Assembly: GCA_963836785.1 (NCBI GenBank)
Contig: CAWIKW010000005.1
Coordinates: forward strand, 186,001-250,000
Origin: DASQPR01 sp963836785
Lineage (GTDB): Bacteria > Actinomycetota > Actinomycetes > Mycobacteriales > Micromonosporaceae
Direction of reading: 5' to 3'
DNA: 64,000 nt
Shown: piece by piece, positions 1 to 7,680 of the stretch
Numbering within the stretch: position 1 is the first letter of the stretch
Layout: each line of letters begins with the position of its first letter
Position numbers and translations under genes: made by a program
Notes under the pieces: generated by a model
What the model was told of the DNA's origin: nothing
What the model saw: the letters and a program-made list of their open reading frames with translations, nothing else
The model's database searches: none

Positions 1-686
1 TGCGCGCGTAGTGCGTCGCGTCGCGCTGGGTCGAGCGCCGCGACGTAGCTCCCGGCCGGTCCGACGCCGAACGTGAAGGGTTCCCACCAGTCGCGGAAGG
101 TATCGAAGGTGACCCGGACCGCGAGCGTCGCCGGCTCGACGAGCCGCAGCCCGGCCCGTTCGAACAGCGCAACGAGCTGACCTTCTCGTGCACCGGCAAG
201 ATCCGACTCGTCTGGCGCATCCGGATCAAGGTCTTGAACGGCTCGCCAGAACAACGACAGTGGCCCCCCGCCACCGGCGTGGTCCCAGACGCAGGCGGCG
301 ACCACGCCATCCGGCCGCGTGACTCGCGCCATTTCCGACAGTCCGGCGTCAGGATCACGCATGAAGTGGACGACCAGCTGAGCCATCGCGAGGTCGAAGC
401 TGTCGTCTTCGAACGGGAGCGCCTCGGCGACGCCACGCCGAACGTCGACCTCCGGCAGGCGCGAGTGGATGGCCGCGACGAACTGTTCCGAAGGGTCGAT
501 CGCGGACACCGCCGGCGAGCCCAATCGGGCCACTAGCTCTCCGGTCAGCGCGCCTGGACCACAACCCACGTCGAGTGCCCGTTGCCCCTCGCGGGGATCG
601 ACCAACGCCACGAATTCGGCCGCCAGCGGCCGGGAGAATTGGCCCATGAACCGGTCGTATGCCTCAGCACCCACATCGAAGCTCAT
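1..686 (-). CDS. Class I SAM-dependent methyltransferase, 3' end cut by the window edge
   Basis: About 228 residues read leftward from an ATG at 686-684 and run off the window. The N-terminus begins MSFDVGAEAYDRFMGQFSRP. The SAM-binding motif I is ALDVGCGPGALT, followed by a DPSEQF acidic strand and a DDSFDLAMAQLVVHFM motif, as in UbiE/Methyltransf_11 enzymes. The family transfers a methyl group from S-adenosylmethionine to small molecules; the substrate cannot be read from the sequence. No clear Shine-Dalgarno precedes the ATG. The gene is divergent from the MEDS gene and the two are separated by a tandem repeat tract. The C-terminus is unseen, so family assignment beyond the Rossmann core is inference. 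Confidence 0.85.
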   Translation of the reverse strand, partial: MSFDVGAEAYDRFMGQFSRPLAAEFVALVDPREGQRALDVGCGPGALTGELVARLGSPAVSAIDPSEQFVAAIHSRLPEVDVRRGVAEALPFEDDSFDLAMAQLVVHFMRDPDAGLSEMARVTRPDGVVAACVWDHAGGGGPLSLFWRAVQDLDPDAPDESDLAGAREGQLVALFERAGLRLVEPATLAVRVTFDTFRDWWEPFTFGVGPAGSYVAALDPARRDALRA

Positions 687-710
687 CCGGTGAACGTAGG
701 CCCGCCGGCC

Positions 711-799
711 GGTCGCGGCAATCAACCCGGTCGCGGCAATCAACCCGGTTGCAGCAATCAACCCGGTTGCAGCAATTAACCCGGTTGCAGCAATTAACA
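711..799. repeat. 18-bp tandem repeat, about five units
   Basis: Units start at 711, 729, 747, 765 and 783. They follow the pattern GGT(C/T)GC(G/A)GCAAT(C/T)AACCC. The first two units are identical, and the last three drift step by step from C to T. The tract lies between two divergent genes, upstream of the methyltransferase ATG and the MEDS GTG. It is open in one frame but has no coding features, so I read it as a slippage-generated intergenic repeat. Confidence 0.9.
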
Positions 800-919
800 A
801 CGCCGGCCGCCCGGGTCCGCCGACGCCGGCCGGCGTCGGCAATCAGATTGCGGCGGCGCTCTGCAACCACTTTCCGCCGTACGGGCTACGGTGTTTGGAT
901 AGTTGACCGAGGAGGACCC

Positions 920-1789
920 GTGGCCGACGCGTCGCGAGTAGAGGATCTGCGCCCAGGCGACCACGCTTGCCTGACGTTCAGCGATGGTGAAGAACGTCTC
1001 GACCTCGTGGCCGCGATCGTCCGCGATGGGCTGCAATCCGGACAACGCGTGCTTTGCGTGACGGATACCCTCTCCCAAGTCGCATTGACCGGCGAGCTGA
1101 CGGGGCGTGGAGTGGCGCTCGGGGATGCCACCGAGTCGCGCCAGATGCTCGTCATGCGTACGGACGAGACATTCCTCGTCGACGGGTCGTTCACCGCTCA
1201 GCGTGTCGTCGACCTGTTGGCGGGGCAGATCTCCCAGGCGGCCACCGAAGGGTTCTCCGGCCTGTGCATCACCAGCGACATGTCGTGGGCTCTGCGTCCA
1301 GTCGCGGGGCTGGACCAGCTGATGAGTTACGAGTCGAGGCTCACCGATCTCGTCGCCGACACCAACGCCACCGCGGTGTGCCAGTACGACAGGCATTCCT
1401 TCGACACGGTCACGCTCGCCGGCGTCGCCGCCCATCACGGCTTCGCCTTAGCGGCGGCGACCTATCACGACGACGCGTTCCTTCGAATCTGTCGCCAGTA
1501 TCAGCCGCCCGGCATACGTGTCTCGGGCGAGATCGACTATCGGCGCGCCCAGCCGCTCACGCTCGCGCTGACCGAGGCTCTGGCCCTCGACAACCACATG
1601 TATCTGAACCTGGGCTCGCTCGATTTCATGGACGGGAGTATCGCCGGCGTCATCATGCAAGCGGCTGCGAGTCTGGGCCCGAACCAGCGTATGACGGTGC
1701 GGTGCCAAGCGCACGCCGGCAAGATCTTCCATGCGCTGGGGTTGCCAGATCTGCCGAACGTCACGGTGGTGGTCAACGATGACCAATAG
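920..1789 (+). CDS. MEDS-domain sensor protein with C-terminal STAS-like domain
   Basis: 289 residues from the GTG at 920, chosen because GAGGAGG lies just upstream (911-915 region); the frame is open further left, but only through the repeat tract. Residues ~8-165 carry the MEDS signature (LRPGDHACLTFSDGEER near the start; VCQYDRHSF near 160). Proteins of this kind in actinomycetes usually pair a MEDS domain with a STAS/anti-sigma-antagonist fold, and residues ~200-289 look STAS-like (MYLNLGSLDFMDGSIAGVI). The stop overlaps the start of the next gene, an RsbW-like ATPase, by 11 bases. This suggests a translationally coupled sensor/anti-sigma switch. Ligand unknown. Confidence 0.85.
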   Translation: MADASRVEDLRPGDHACLTFSDGEERLDLVAAIVRDGLQSGQRVLCVTDTLSQVALTGELTGRGVALGDATESRQMLVMRTDETFLVDGSFTAQRVVDLLAGQISQAATEGFSGLCITSDMSWALRPVAGLDQLMSYESRLTDLVADTNATAVCQYDRHSFDTVTLAGVAAHHGFALAAATYHDDAFLRICRQYQPPGIRVSGEIDYRRAQPLTLALTEALALDNHMYLNLGSLDFMDGSIAGVIMQAAASLGPNQRMTVRCQAHAGKIFHALGLPDLPNVTVVVNDDQ

Positions 1790-2315
1790 TCCCCGCGATG
1801 ATCATCGCATTCTCGATTCGTCGAGCACGAACGGGCCGTCGCGCACGAACGGACCGTCGGGTGCGAACGGACCGTCGGGTGCGAGCGGATCGTCGGGTGC
1901 GGCAGAGCTGGAACTCGTCTCGCAGGACTTCGAGGAACGGAACCTGCATGAGCTGCGGCAGACCGTCACCGCCCACGCCGCGACGGTCCTGACCGACGAA
2001 CGGGTCGACGATATGGCTCTGATTGCCATCGAGCTCGCATCCAATGCGATCCGGCACGGCGGCGGTAGCGGTCGGCTGAGGCTCTGGACCACGCCGGACG
2101 CCATCTTCTGCCGGGTCACCGACGACGGGCCAGGCTTCCCGGACAGCAAGTATCCCGCCGTACAGCGACCGGAACCCAGCGCCTCGGGCGGTCGCGGGCT
2201 ATGGCTCGTGCTCCATTTCTCCGACGCGCTCACCGTCGACAACGACGTCGACGGCGGCGCGACGGTGACGGCAATGATCGCCACCGGAGACCGTACGTCA
2301 CCGCCGAAGCCCTGA
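1779..2315 (+). CDS. RsbW-like anti-sigma regulatory ATPase (HATPase_c_2)
   Basis: 178 residues from the ATG at 1779, inside the end of the MEDS gene. Residues ~12-38 are a low-complexity run of NGPS/SGA repeats. The GHKL ATPase boxes follow: N box ELASNAIRHG, G1 DDGPGFPD, G2 GGRGLWLV. Family members are serine kinases/anti-sigma factors that bind a sigma factor and phosphorylate a STAS antagonist. Coupling to the upstream MEDS-STAS protein makes that the likely partner, by inference. No sigma factor gene is adjacent. Confidence 0.88.
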   Translation: MTNSPRDDHRILDSSSTNGPSRTNGPSGANGPSGASGSSGAAELELVSQDFEERNLHELRQTVTAHAATVLTDERVDDMALIAIELASNAIRHGGGSGRLRLWTTPDAIFCRVTDDGPGFPDSKYPAVQRPEPSASGGRGLWLVLHFSDALTVDNDVDGGATVTAMIATGDRTSPPKP

Positions 2316-2352
2316 TCGAGCCGTCCGGCCGTCACCTGGGAGAATCGGCCGA

Positions 2353-3141
2353 GTGAGCGGATACCTCGAATTGGCCGGTCAGCGGGTCTTCGTCGAGGAG
2401 TACGGCGCCGGTGAGCCGCTGTTTCTCCTCCATGGCGGGATGGTCGCCGCGGACAGCTGGCAGTTCCAGATCCCGGCGTTAGCCGACCGCTATCACGTCT
2501 TCGTCCCCGAGCGCCGTGGGCACGGCCGAACGCCGGACGTGCCGGGTCCGTACACGACCGAGAACATGGCCTCGGAAACCGTGGCCGTCATTGAGGCACT
2601 CGTCGACGGGCCGGTACGCCTGGTCGGCTGGAGCGACGGCGCATACGTCGCCGCGTACGTTGCGGTGACCCGCCCGGACCTCGTCGCGCGACTCGTTCTG
2701 ATCGGGCAGGCGTACGCGCGCGAAGGTGAGTCCAGCGGCATCGCGGCGCTCGTCAACGCCACCGAGATCGGCGAGTGGTTCCGGCCGGACTACGTCAAAC
2801 TCTCACCGGACGGCCCGGATCACTTCGACATCGTGCTCGACAAGGTGATGACGATGTGGCGCAACCCCTTGGACATACCGTTCACCGAGATGGCGAAGAT
2901 CAGCGCGCCGACACTCATCATGCAGGGCGACGACGACGGCGTACGGATCGACTACAGCGCGGCGTTGGCCCGTACGCTGCCGCGGGCTCAGCTCGCGGTG
3001 ATTCCCGGAACCGGCCATGGCGCCCCGATCCAGAAGGCCGATCTCGTCAATCGGATGATTCTCGACTTCCTCGCGCCAGACCAGCCGGAGCGACTGATCG
3101 CGCTCGGCTCGCTACACGATGCCCCGCGACCGCCGGCGTGA
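2353..3141 (+). CDS. Alpha/beta-fold hydrolase
   Basis: 262 residues from GTG at 2353. The oxyanion-hole motif is LFLLHGGM (23-30), the nucleophile elbow is GWSDG with Ser94, the acid is probably in GDDDG near 192-196, and the catalytic His is His222 in GTGHG. Length and layout match monomeric haloperoxidase-like/esterase hydrolases. The substrate is unknown. It follows the RsbW-like gene by 37 bases and could be co-transcribed with it; the next gene is convergent. Confidence 0.88.
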   Translation: MSGYLELAGQRVFVEEYGAGEPLFLLHGGMVAADSWQFQIPALADRYHVFVPERRGHGRTPDVPGPYTTENMASETVAVIEALVDGPVRLVGWSDGAYVAAYVAVTRPDLVARLVLIGQAYAREGESSGIAALVNATEIGEWFRPDYVKLSPDGPDHFDIVLDKVMTMWRNPLDIPFTEMAKISAPTLIMQGDDDGVRIDYSAALARTLPRAQLAVIPGTGHGAPIQKADLVNRMILDFLAPDQPERLIALGSLHDAPRPPA

Positions 3142-3186
3142 GCCGACGGCGACACCGCCACGAACGTGAGCCAACGGACCGGATGG

Positions 3187-4407
3187 TCAAGCCGCGGCCG
3201 CCGTCACCCGATTGCTTATGGCGACCGCGCCGAGGATCGGAATCAGCACCGCCAGTGTCCACATGAGACCGATGCCCTGCGCCACCCAGCCGATCGCGGC
3301 CGGGCCGAACAGGATCCCCGCGTACGTGAACGTGGTGAACCGGGCTAGCGCGGTCGCGGCCGCCGGACCGTCGCCACCGGCGCGCCCGGCGGCGCTAAAC
3401 GTCAGTGGGATCAGGTTCGACGCTCCGAGCCCGAAGACCGCGAAGCCGGCGATGGCGACGGACAGCCACGGGCTGAACACGGCAAGCGCCAGGCCGGCGA
3501 TGGCTAGCAACCCACCGGCGCGGAACACCGCGGAGCCACCGAATCGCTGCTTCAACCGGTCGCCGGCGATCCGGCCGACGGTCTGACTCGCCGTGTACGC
3601 GGTCACTGCGATCGACGCAACGGTCAGCGTTGCGCCGCGGCTGTCGTGCAGGAAGATCCCACTCCACGCGAGCGCCGCGCCGTCACAGATCATCAGAACG
3701 AGGCCGATCCCACCGAGCACGACGATCGCCCGCGTCCAGCCGGACCGCCAGCCCGATCGCCCACTGACTTGGGACGAATCGCTGTTCCGATCCCGCGCAC
3801 GGCGATCCACCGATGGCGGCATCAGGAACGGGCCGACCGCCAGCCCGGCCGCGAACACGACGATGCCGACGGCGAGGAAATGTGTGGCTGGCGCCAACCC
3901 GGCGTGGATGACCAATGCTCCGACGATCGAGGCAAGGACGGCGCTCACGCTCCAGGCCGCGTGGCATCCACTCATGATGGGTCGTTGCCGGATCCGCTCA
4001 ACGGCGACGGCGTGTGCGTTCATCGCGACGTCCAGCGTGCCGTGCACCGCTCCGGTCAGTGTGACGGCCAGTGCGAAGGCGAACGTGCCGTGGCCTTCGC
4101 CGATGCCAATCACCGCTAGCGGCATGGCGAGCAGTGCGAGCCGGATGACCCGAGCGCTGCCCACGCGGGCGGTGAAATTGCCGACGAACTGCATCGCGAT
4201 CAGAGCGGCCGCGCCGAACAGCGTGCCGAGCGCGCCCAGCTGACCGTCGCTGAGGTGGTGCTCCGCCTTCAACGATGGCAGTCGCACGATGTAGCTCGAC
4301 AGCAGCAGGCCGTTCAGGAAGAACACCGCCGTGACCGCCCACCGACCGCGGACCGCGGTCGCCGGGGACTCCACGAGCCGCGCGGTCGTTGCGTCCTGAA
4401 CCACCAC
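3187..4407 (-). CDS. MFS transporter, YbjJ-like
   Basis: 406 residues, about 12 hydrophobic segments, no signal peptide. The sequence DVAMNAHAVAVE after the fourth membrane segment is typical of the YbjJ-like branch of the major facilitator superfamily. The GTG start at 4407 is supported by AAGGAG at 4415-4420, 7 bases upstream. Substrate unknown; the branch includes sugar permease-like and drug exporter-like members. It is convergent with the hydrolase and lies downstream of the deacetylase gene on the same strand, separated by about 300 bases. Confidence 0.88.
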   Translation of the reverse strand: MVVQDATTARLVESPATAVRGRWAVTAVFFLNGLLLSSYIVRLPSLKAEHHLSDGQLGALGTLFGAAALIAMQFVGNFTARVGSARVIRLALLAMPLAVIGIGEGHGTFAFALAVTLTGAVHGTLDVAMNAHAVAVERIRQRPIMSGCHAAWSVSAVLASIVGALVIHAGLAPATHFLAVGIVVFAAGLAVGPFLMPPSVDRRARDRNSDSSQVSGRSGWRSGWTRAIVVLGGIGLVLMICDGAALAWSGIFLHDSRGATLTVASIAVTAYTASQTVGRIAGDRLKQRFGGSAVFRAGGLLAIAGLALAVFSPWLSVAIAGFAVFGLGASNLIPLTFSAAGRAGGDGPAAATALARFTTFTYAGILFGPAAIGWVAQGIGLMWTLAVLIPILGAVAISNRVTAAAA

Positions 4408-4706
4408 GATGTCACTCCTTGATCGTCGGCTAACTGCCCGTGCGGAAAGGCGACGAACGGAAGGCGGCCGCTACTACGCGAGGGGCCACAATCCTTCGCC
4501 GATGGCCCGGCATCGTTGCCGAGTCGCGGCGGGCAGAAGGACGAGGTAGGTCGGCCGCGTGCGCACGATCCGTGAGCTGTCCCGCGCCGCCCTGGTGACT
4601 CCATTCTGGAGCGTGGGTACGACACAAAGTCGGCGCCGCCGATCCGCTCCTACGGGGTAGCCGGCAAGGCAGTGGTGGTGTGCCTACAGCCACCACCCGG
4701 AGCGGC
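4408..4706. other. Gene-free stretch upstream of the MFS gene
   Basis: 299 bases between the 3' end of the deacetylase gene and the MFS start, both on the minus strand. A 7-bp perfect inverted repeat (GTGGTGG 4672-4678 / CCACCAC 4690-4696) just past the deacetylase stop could be a weak terminator. The AAGGAG ribosome site of the MFS gene is at 4415-4420. Short open frames here are arginine/proline-rich and look non-coding. Confidence 0.5.
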
Positions 4707-5579
4707 CTACGGGCGCGGGGGAGTCGGCGGGGTGATGTAGTCCTCTAGCAACGCCGGGGTGAGACCGGCCTTGTGGATCGCGGTCAGCGCGGCCAACACG
4801 TCGGCGGGGAATGTCGACCGGAAATGCATGAGGATGATGTCGCCCGGTTTGATCTTGTGATCGGAGGTCTGGTAGAAGACCTTTCCGTTCCGTACCGTCT
4901 CCGACCAGTAGAACGCGGCCGTCAGCCCGCAGTCGTGCACGACCCGAAGCGTCGTGCGGTCGTAGTCGCCGAACGGCGGCCGGAAGAGTACGGGCGCCCG
5001 ACCGAACGAGTGCGTCAACATCGTGCGCGCACCGCATATCTCGTGTTCCTGAAAGTCTTCCGGTCGACCGCGAAGGATCGGATGTGTCAGCGTGTGATCT
5101 TCGATCATGCCGCCGTCGGCTACCAACTTCTTGAAGAACGAGGGATTGCGTGCCGCCACCGGACCGATGAGGAACATCGTGAACGGGATATGCGCAGCAT
5201 GCATCACCGTGAGGTCGTCGGGCATCTGAACGATGCCGTCATCGATCGTCAGGAACGCGACCTTCGACGTGACCGGCAGGCGATAGAAGATCGGCGCCGA
5301 GGATCCGCCGGTGATGTGGACCGGCACCGCCTTCGGAGGCGCCGCGAATACGGGCAGCTTGGCCACCAGCTTTTGCAGCGCGGTCAACGATTCCGTCGGC
5401 GTGGGACTCGGCGGCTGAACCGCGCCATGCGCGCCGGTCGGCGACGTGGCGATGCGGCGCGGTGACGCGGGCGCGCTGCCCGTGCATGCGGCGAGCGCCA
5501 TCGTTGCCGCGGCGAGCACGGTCAGCGCCACGCGACGTCGGGTTGCTCGACGTCGGAGACAGTGCGTGCGGGACGGCAC
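4707..5579 (-). CDS. NodB-type polysaccharide deacetylase, predicted lipoprotein
   Basis: 290 residues. An Arg-rich N-terminus and hydrophobic stretch lead to a lipobox LAAC with Cys32, so it is predicted to be anchored outside the membrane. The carbohydrate esterase 4 motifs are in order: TIDDG (111-115, the usual TFDDG), DHTLTHP (metal-binding His pair), RPPFGDYD, and ILMH near the C-terminus. The family removes acetyl groups from N-acetylated sugars such as peptidoglycan or chitin-like polymers, using a divalent metal. The Pro/Ser/Thr linker (~33-70) is a typical surface spacer. The exact substrate is not visible. Orientation and spacing suggest its own promoter in the 5580-5750 gap. Confidence 0.9.
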   Translation of the reverse strand: MPSRTHCLRRRATRRRVALTVLAAATMALAACTGSAPASPRRIATSPTGAHGAVQPPSPTPTESLTALQKLVAKLPVFAAPPKAVPVHITGGSSAPIFYRLPVTSKVAFLTIDDGIVQMPDDLTVMHAAHIPFTMFLIGPVAARNPSFFKKLVADGGMIEDHTLTHPILRGRPEDFQEHEICGARTMLTHSFGRAPVLFRPPFGDYDRTTLRVVHDCGLTAAFYWSETVRNGKVFYQTSDHKIKPGDIILMHFRSTFPADVLAALTAIHKAGLTPALLEDYITPPTPPRP

Positions 5580-5657
5580 GCGCCGACCCTAGCCAGCCCC
5601 CGCGCTTCATGCCGCCCGCCACGCGGATACCGGGTCAAATACCATCGAACCGGGGAA

Positions 5658-5711
5658 CTGTACGGAACTTGGCCGGTGCAGCGGCGCCATCGGCACCCAA
5701 GTTCCGTACAG
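5658..5711. repeat. 15-bp perfect inverted repeat with 24-base loop
   Basis: Arms CTGTACGGAACTTGG (5658-5672) and CCAAGTTCCGTACAG (5697-5711), with further GTGC/GCAC pairing inside at 5676-5679/5693-5696. It sits downstream of the NAD(P)-binding gene (stop at 5751) and upstream of the deacetylase start (5579). It could terminate the former or be an operator/promoter element for the latter. There is no T-run, and the arms are unusually long for a simple operator. Confidence 0.85.
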
Positions 5712-5750
5712 CAGCGGCGGCGACGGACGGCGGCGAGCCTGACGTCGCAA

Positions 5751-6434
5751 TCAGTTGGCGAGGCCGACGGCCTGGCGGATCGTTTCGGGTTGCTCCAGGA
5801 CGCGCAGCATGCACTGCGCCACGTCGGCCCGCGAGATGCTCCAGCCACCCGGGATGTTGCGCCCGATCGCCGTACGGTACGTGCCGGTCAGCGGTTTGTC
5901 GGTAAGTTTCGGCGGCCGTACGGCGGTCCAGTCGAGGCCGCTGTCACGAAGCACGTCCTCCATCCGGGCAACGTCGGCGTACTGGCGACGGAACGCGGTG
6001 CGGGCGAACGGCGCGAACAGGTGACGCATGAAGAATCCGTCGCCAGGATCGTGCTTCGGCGGGTTCGGCCGACCCGGTGTCGGCACCGTGCCGATCGGCG
6101 CCGCGCTGACCGCCACAATGCGCCGGACGTCGGCGGCCGCCATCGCCTCGACGATCGCGCGGGTGCCCCGCCACGTGATGCCCGCGTCGGCATCCGCGAA
6201 CGAGCGGGCGCCGAGGCCGGACAGGACGGCGTCCGCGCCGCTGACCGCGGACTCGATCTGTGTCGATGCGGCCGTACCGAGGTCGGCCTCGACGACCCGG
6301 ACGGCGTCCCAGGCGGCCTGGGCCAGTTTCCGTGGATCGCGGACGACCACGGTGACGTCATGCCCGGCCGCCGCGGCCTGGGCGAGAAGCTGCTGGCCGA
6401 TGCCACCGGTCGCAGCGAAGATCGTGAGCTTCAT
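5751..6434 (-). CDS. NAD(P)-binding (NmrA/atypical SDR-like) reductase
   Basis: 227 residues from ATG at 6434, with AAGGGAG about 6 bases upstream; the frame is open further upstream but only into the divergent promoter region. The Rossmann nucleotide-binding loop is at the N-terminus (FAATGGIGQQLL), followed by VVVRDPRKL, as in NAD(P)H-binding atypical SDRs. There is no clear YxxxK pair. The family includes NAD(P)H-sensing and flavin/biliverdin reductase-like proteins; no substrate can be assigned. It is divergent from a MarR gene 91 bases away, so MarR control is likely. Confidence 0.88.
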   Translation of the reverse strand: MKLTIFAATGGIGQQLLAQAAAAGHDVTVVVRDPRKLAQAAWDAVRVVEADLGTAASTQIESAVSGADAVLSGLGARSFADADAGITWRGTRAIVEAMAAADVRRIVAVSAAPIGTVPTPGRPNPPKHDPGDGFFMRHLFAPFARTAFRRQYADVARMEDVLRDSGLDWTAVRPPKLTDKPLTGTYRTAIGRNIPGGWSISRADVAQCMLRVLEQPETIRQAVGLAN

Positions 6435-6507
6435 GGCGTGCTCCCTTGCCTCGATAGGTAGGTCCCCGCCGTGGTAAGCGGGTACCGTGTCCTCAGAACA
6501 CCATATT

Positions 6508-6527
6508 ATACGAGGAGCATATCGTAT
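6508..6527. promoter_or_regulatory. Candidate MarR operator overlapping RBS and start
   Basis: Inverted repeat ATACGA (6508-6513) / TCGTAT (6522-6527) separated by 8 bases, centred on the GAGGAG ribosome site and running into the ATG of the MarR gene. The surrounding 6500-6527 is markedly AT-rich for this genome. Position and symmetry fit an autoregulatory site for the divergent MarR/reductase pair. No binding evidence. Confidence 0.55.
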
Positions 6528-7038
6528 GAGTTCCGTAGCATCTACCGATGGAGTGCCGGACGTGGCCGGTCGTGGCGACGCTCGCCAGCGGCGCCGGCTC
6601 ACGACCGCGATCAAGGAGTCGATGCGGGACCTCGGAAACCAGCTCACGCTGCTCAACCATCACGTCGGGTCCCGCCTGGAGATCAAGGACGTCGACTTCG
6701 ACTGTCTCGAGGTGATCAACCGGCACGGGCCGATCAGCCCGAGCACCCTCGCGCGCCGGGCCGGCCTCCATCCGGCCACGATGACCGGGGTGCTCGATCG
6801 CCTGGAACGAGGCGGCTGGATCACCCGGGACCGGGATCCGCAGGCGGTCGATCGTCGAGCCGTCACCGTACGGGCGACCCGCGACCGAGTGGGCGAGGTG
6901 TTCCACCTCTACTCGGGGATGAACGCGTCGATGGACCAGATCTGCGACCGCTACGACGATGCCGAGCTTCAGGTGCTGGCCGACTTCCTACAGCGCACCA
7001 CCCGCGCCGGCCGAGCCGCGACCGACGATCTTGCCTAG
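6526..7038 (+). CDS. MarR family transcriptional regulator
   Basis: 170 residues from ATG at 6526, with GAGGAG at 6512-6517. The winged helix-turn-helix covers residues ~55-115 (GPISPSTLARRAGLHPATMT recognition region, then the wing RDRDPQAVDRRAVTV). Family members are dimers that repress adjacent genes and respond to phenolic ligands or oxidants. The divergent NAD(P)-binding gene is the likely target. It lacks the N-terminal reactive Cys of OhrR, although ohr is the next, convergent gene. Confidence 0.9.
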   Translation: MSSVASTDGVPDVAGRGDARQRRRLTTAIKESMRDLGNQLTLLNHHVGSRLEIKDVDFDCLEVINRHGPISPSTLARRAGLHPATMTGVLDRLERGGWITRDRDPQAVDRRAVTVRATRDRVGEVFHLYSGMNASMDQICDRYDDAELQVLADFLQRTTRAGRAATDDLA

Positions 7039-7074
7039 CCGACCGGTCGTCGAGCCGATCGCTCGCGCAAACGC

Positions 7075-7108
7075 CGCAGGCCACCGCCGGCGAGGGCGGT
7101 GGCCTGCG
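7075..7108. terminator. Bidirectional terminator hairpin
   Basis: Perfect 14-bp stem CGCAGGCCACCGCC (7075-7088) / GGCGGTGGCCTGCG (7095-7108) with a 6-base loop, midway between the convergent MarR and ohr stops. There is no strong T-run on either side, as is common in high-GC genomes. It would serve both transcripts. Confidence 0.8.
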
Positions 7109-7130
7109 TGACTCTGGAGGCTGGTTGGGC

Positions 7131-7550
7131 TCAGACGACCTGGAGATCGACCGCGATGTTGCCGTGGGTCGCGCGCGAGTAGGGGCAGACCTGGTGGGCG
7201 GCCTCGGTCAGCTGTCGTGCTGTTTCGGCCGGTACGTTCGGCAAGTGGATCAATAGCGTGACGGCCAGGCCGTACGCCGGACCATCCGGTCCAATACCAA
7301 CGCGAGCCGTCACAGTGGAGCCGTCGACATCGGCCTTGGCGTTGCGGGCCGTGATCCGCAGGGCGCTATGGAAGCAGGCGGCATAGCCGGCTGCGAAGAG
7401 CTGCTCGGGATTCGACCCCTCGCCGGTGCCGCCCATTTCCTTCGGAAACGCGAGATCGAAGTCCAACCGGCCGTCCGAGCTGGTCACGTGTCCATTGCGG
7501 CCGTCGCCGGTGGACCGGGCCTCGGCGGTGTAGAGGATCTTTTCGGGCAT
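7131..7550 (-). CDS. ohr: Organic hydroperoxide resistance protein (Ohr/OsmC family)
   Basis: 139 residues from ATG at 7550; a GTG at 7565 is also in frame, but AAAGG lies 6-10 bases before the ATG. The two redox cysteines of Ohr are present: Cys59 in AACFHSA and Cys122 in VCPYSRAT. The enzyme is a thiol peroxidase that reduces organic and lipid hydroperoxides to alcohols, usually recycled by lipoylated proteins. Length equals the family norm. Convergent with MarR, sharing the terminator. Confidence 0.93.
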   Translation of the reverse strand: MPEKILYTAEARSTGDGRNGHVTSSDGRLDFDLAFPKEMGGTGEGSNPEQLFAAGYAACFHSALRITARNAKADVDGSTVTARVGIGPDGPAYGLAVTLLIHLPNVPAETARQLTEAAHQVCPYSRATHGNIAVDLQVV

Positions 7551-7680
7551 GGTGGCACCTTTCACGGCAAGTCGGAGCGCGCCCAGCGCGCAGGATGGCT
7601 ACGCACAGAGGAACGCATCCGACCCGGCGATCGAGCCCTAACGTGACGCTTGCCACCGATGTGTCGACACCCGCCGCTGC

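Noticed and set aside
711..799. Possible CRISPR array
   Set aside because: Units are contiguous 18-mers without spacers and without cas genes.
6526..7038. MarR as OhrR, regulator of the neighbouring ohr
   Set aside because: It lacks the N-terminal reactive cysteine, is convergent rather than adjacent to the ohr promoter, and has an operator-like dyad at its own divergent promoter.
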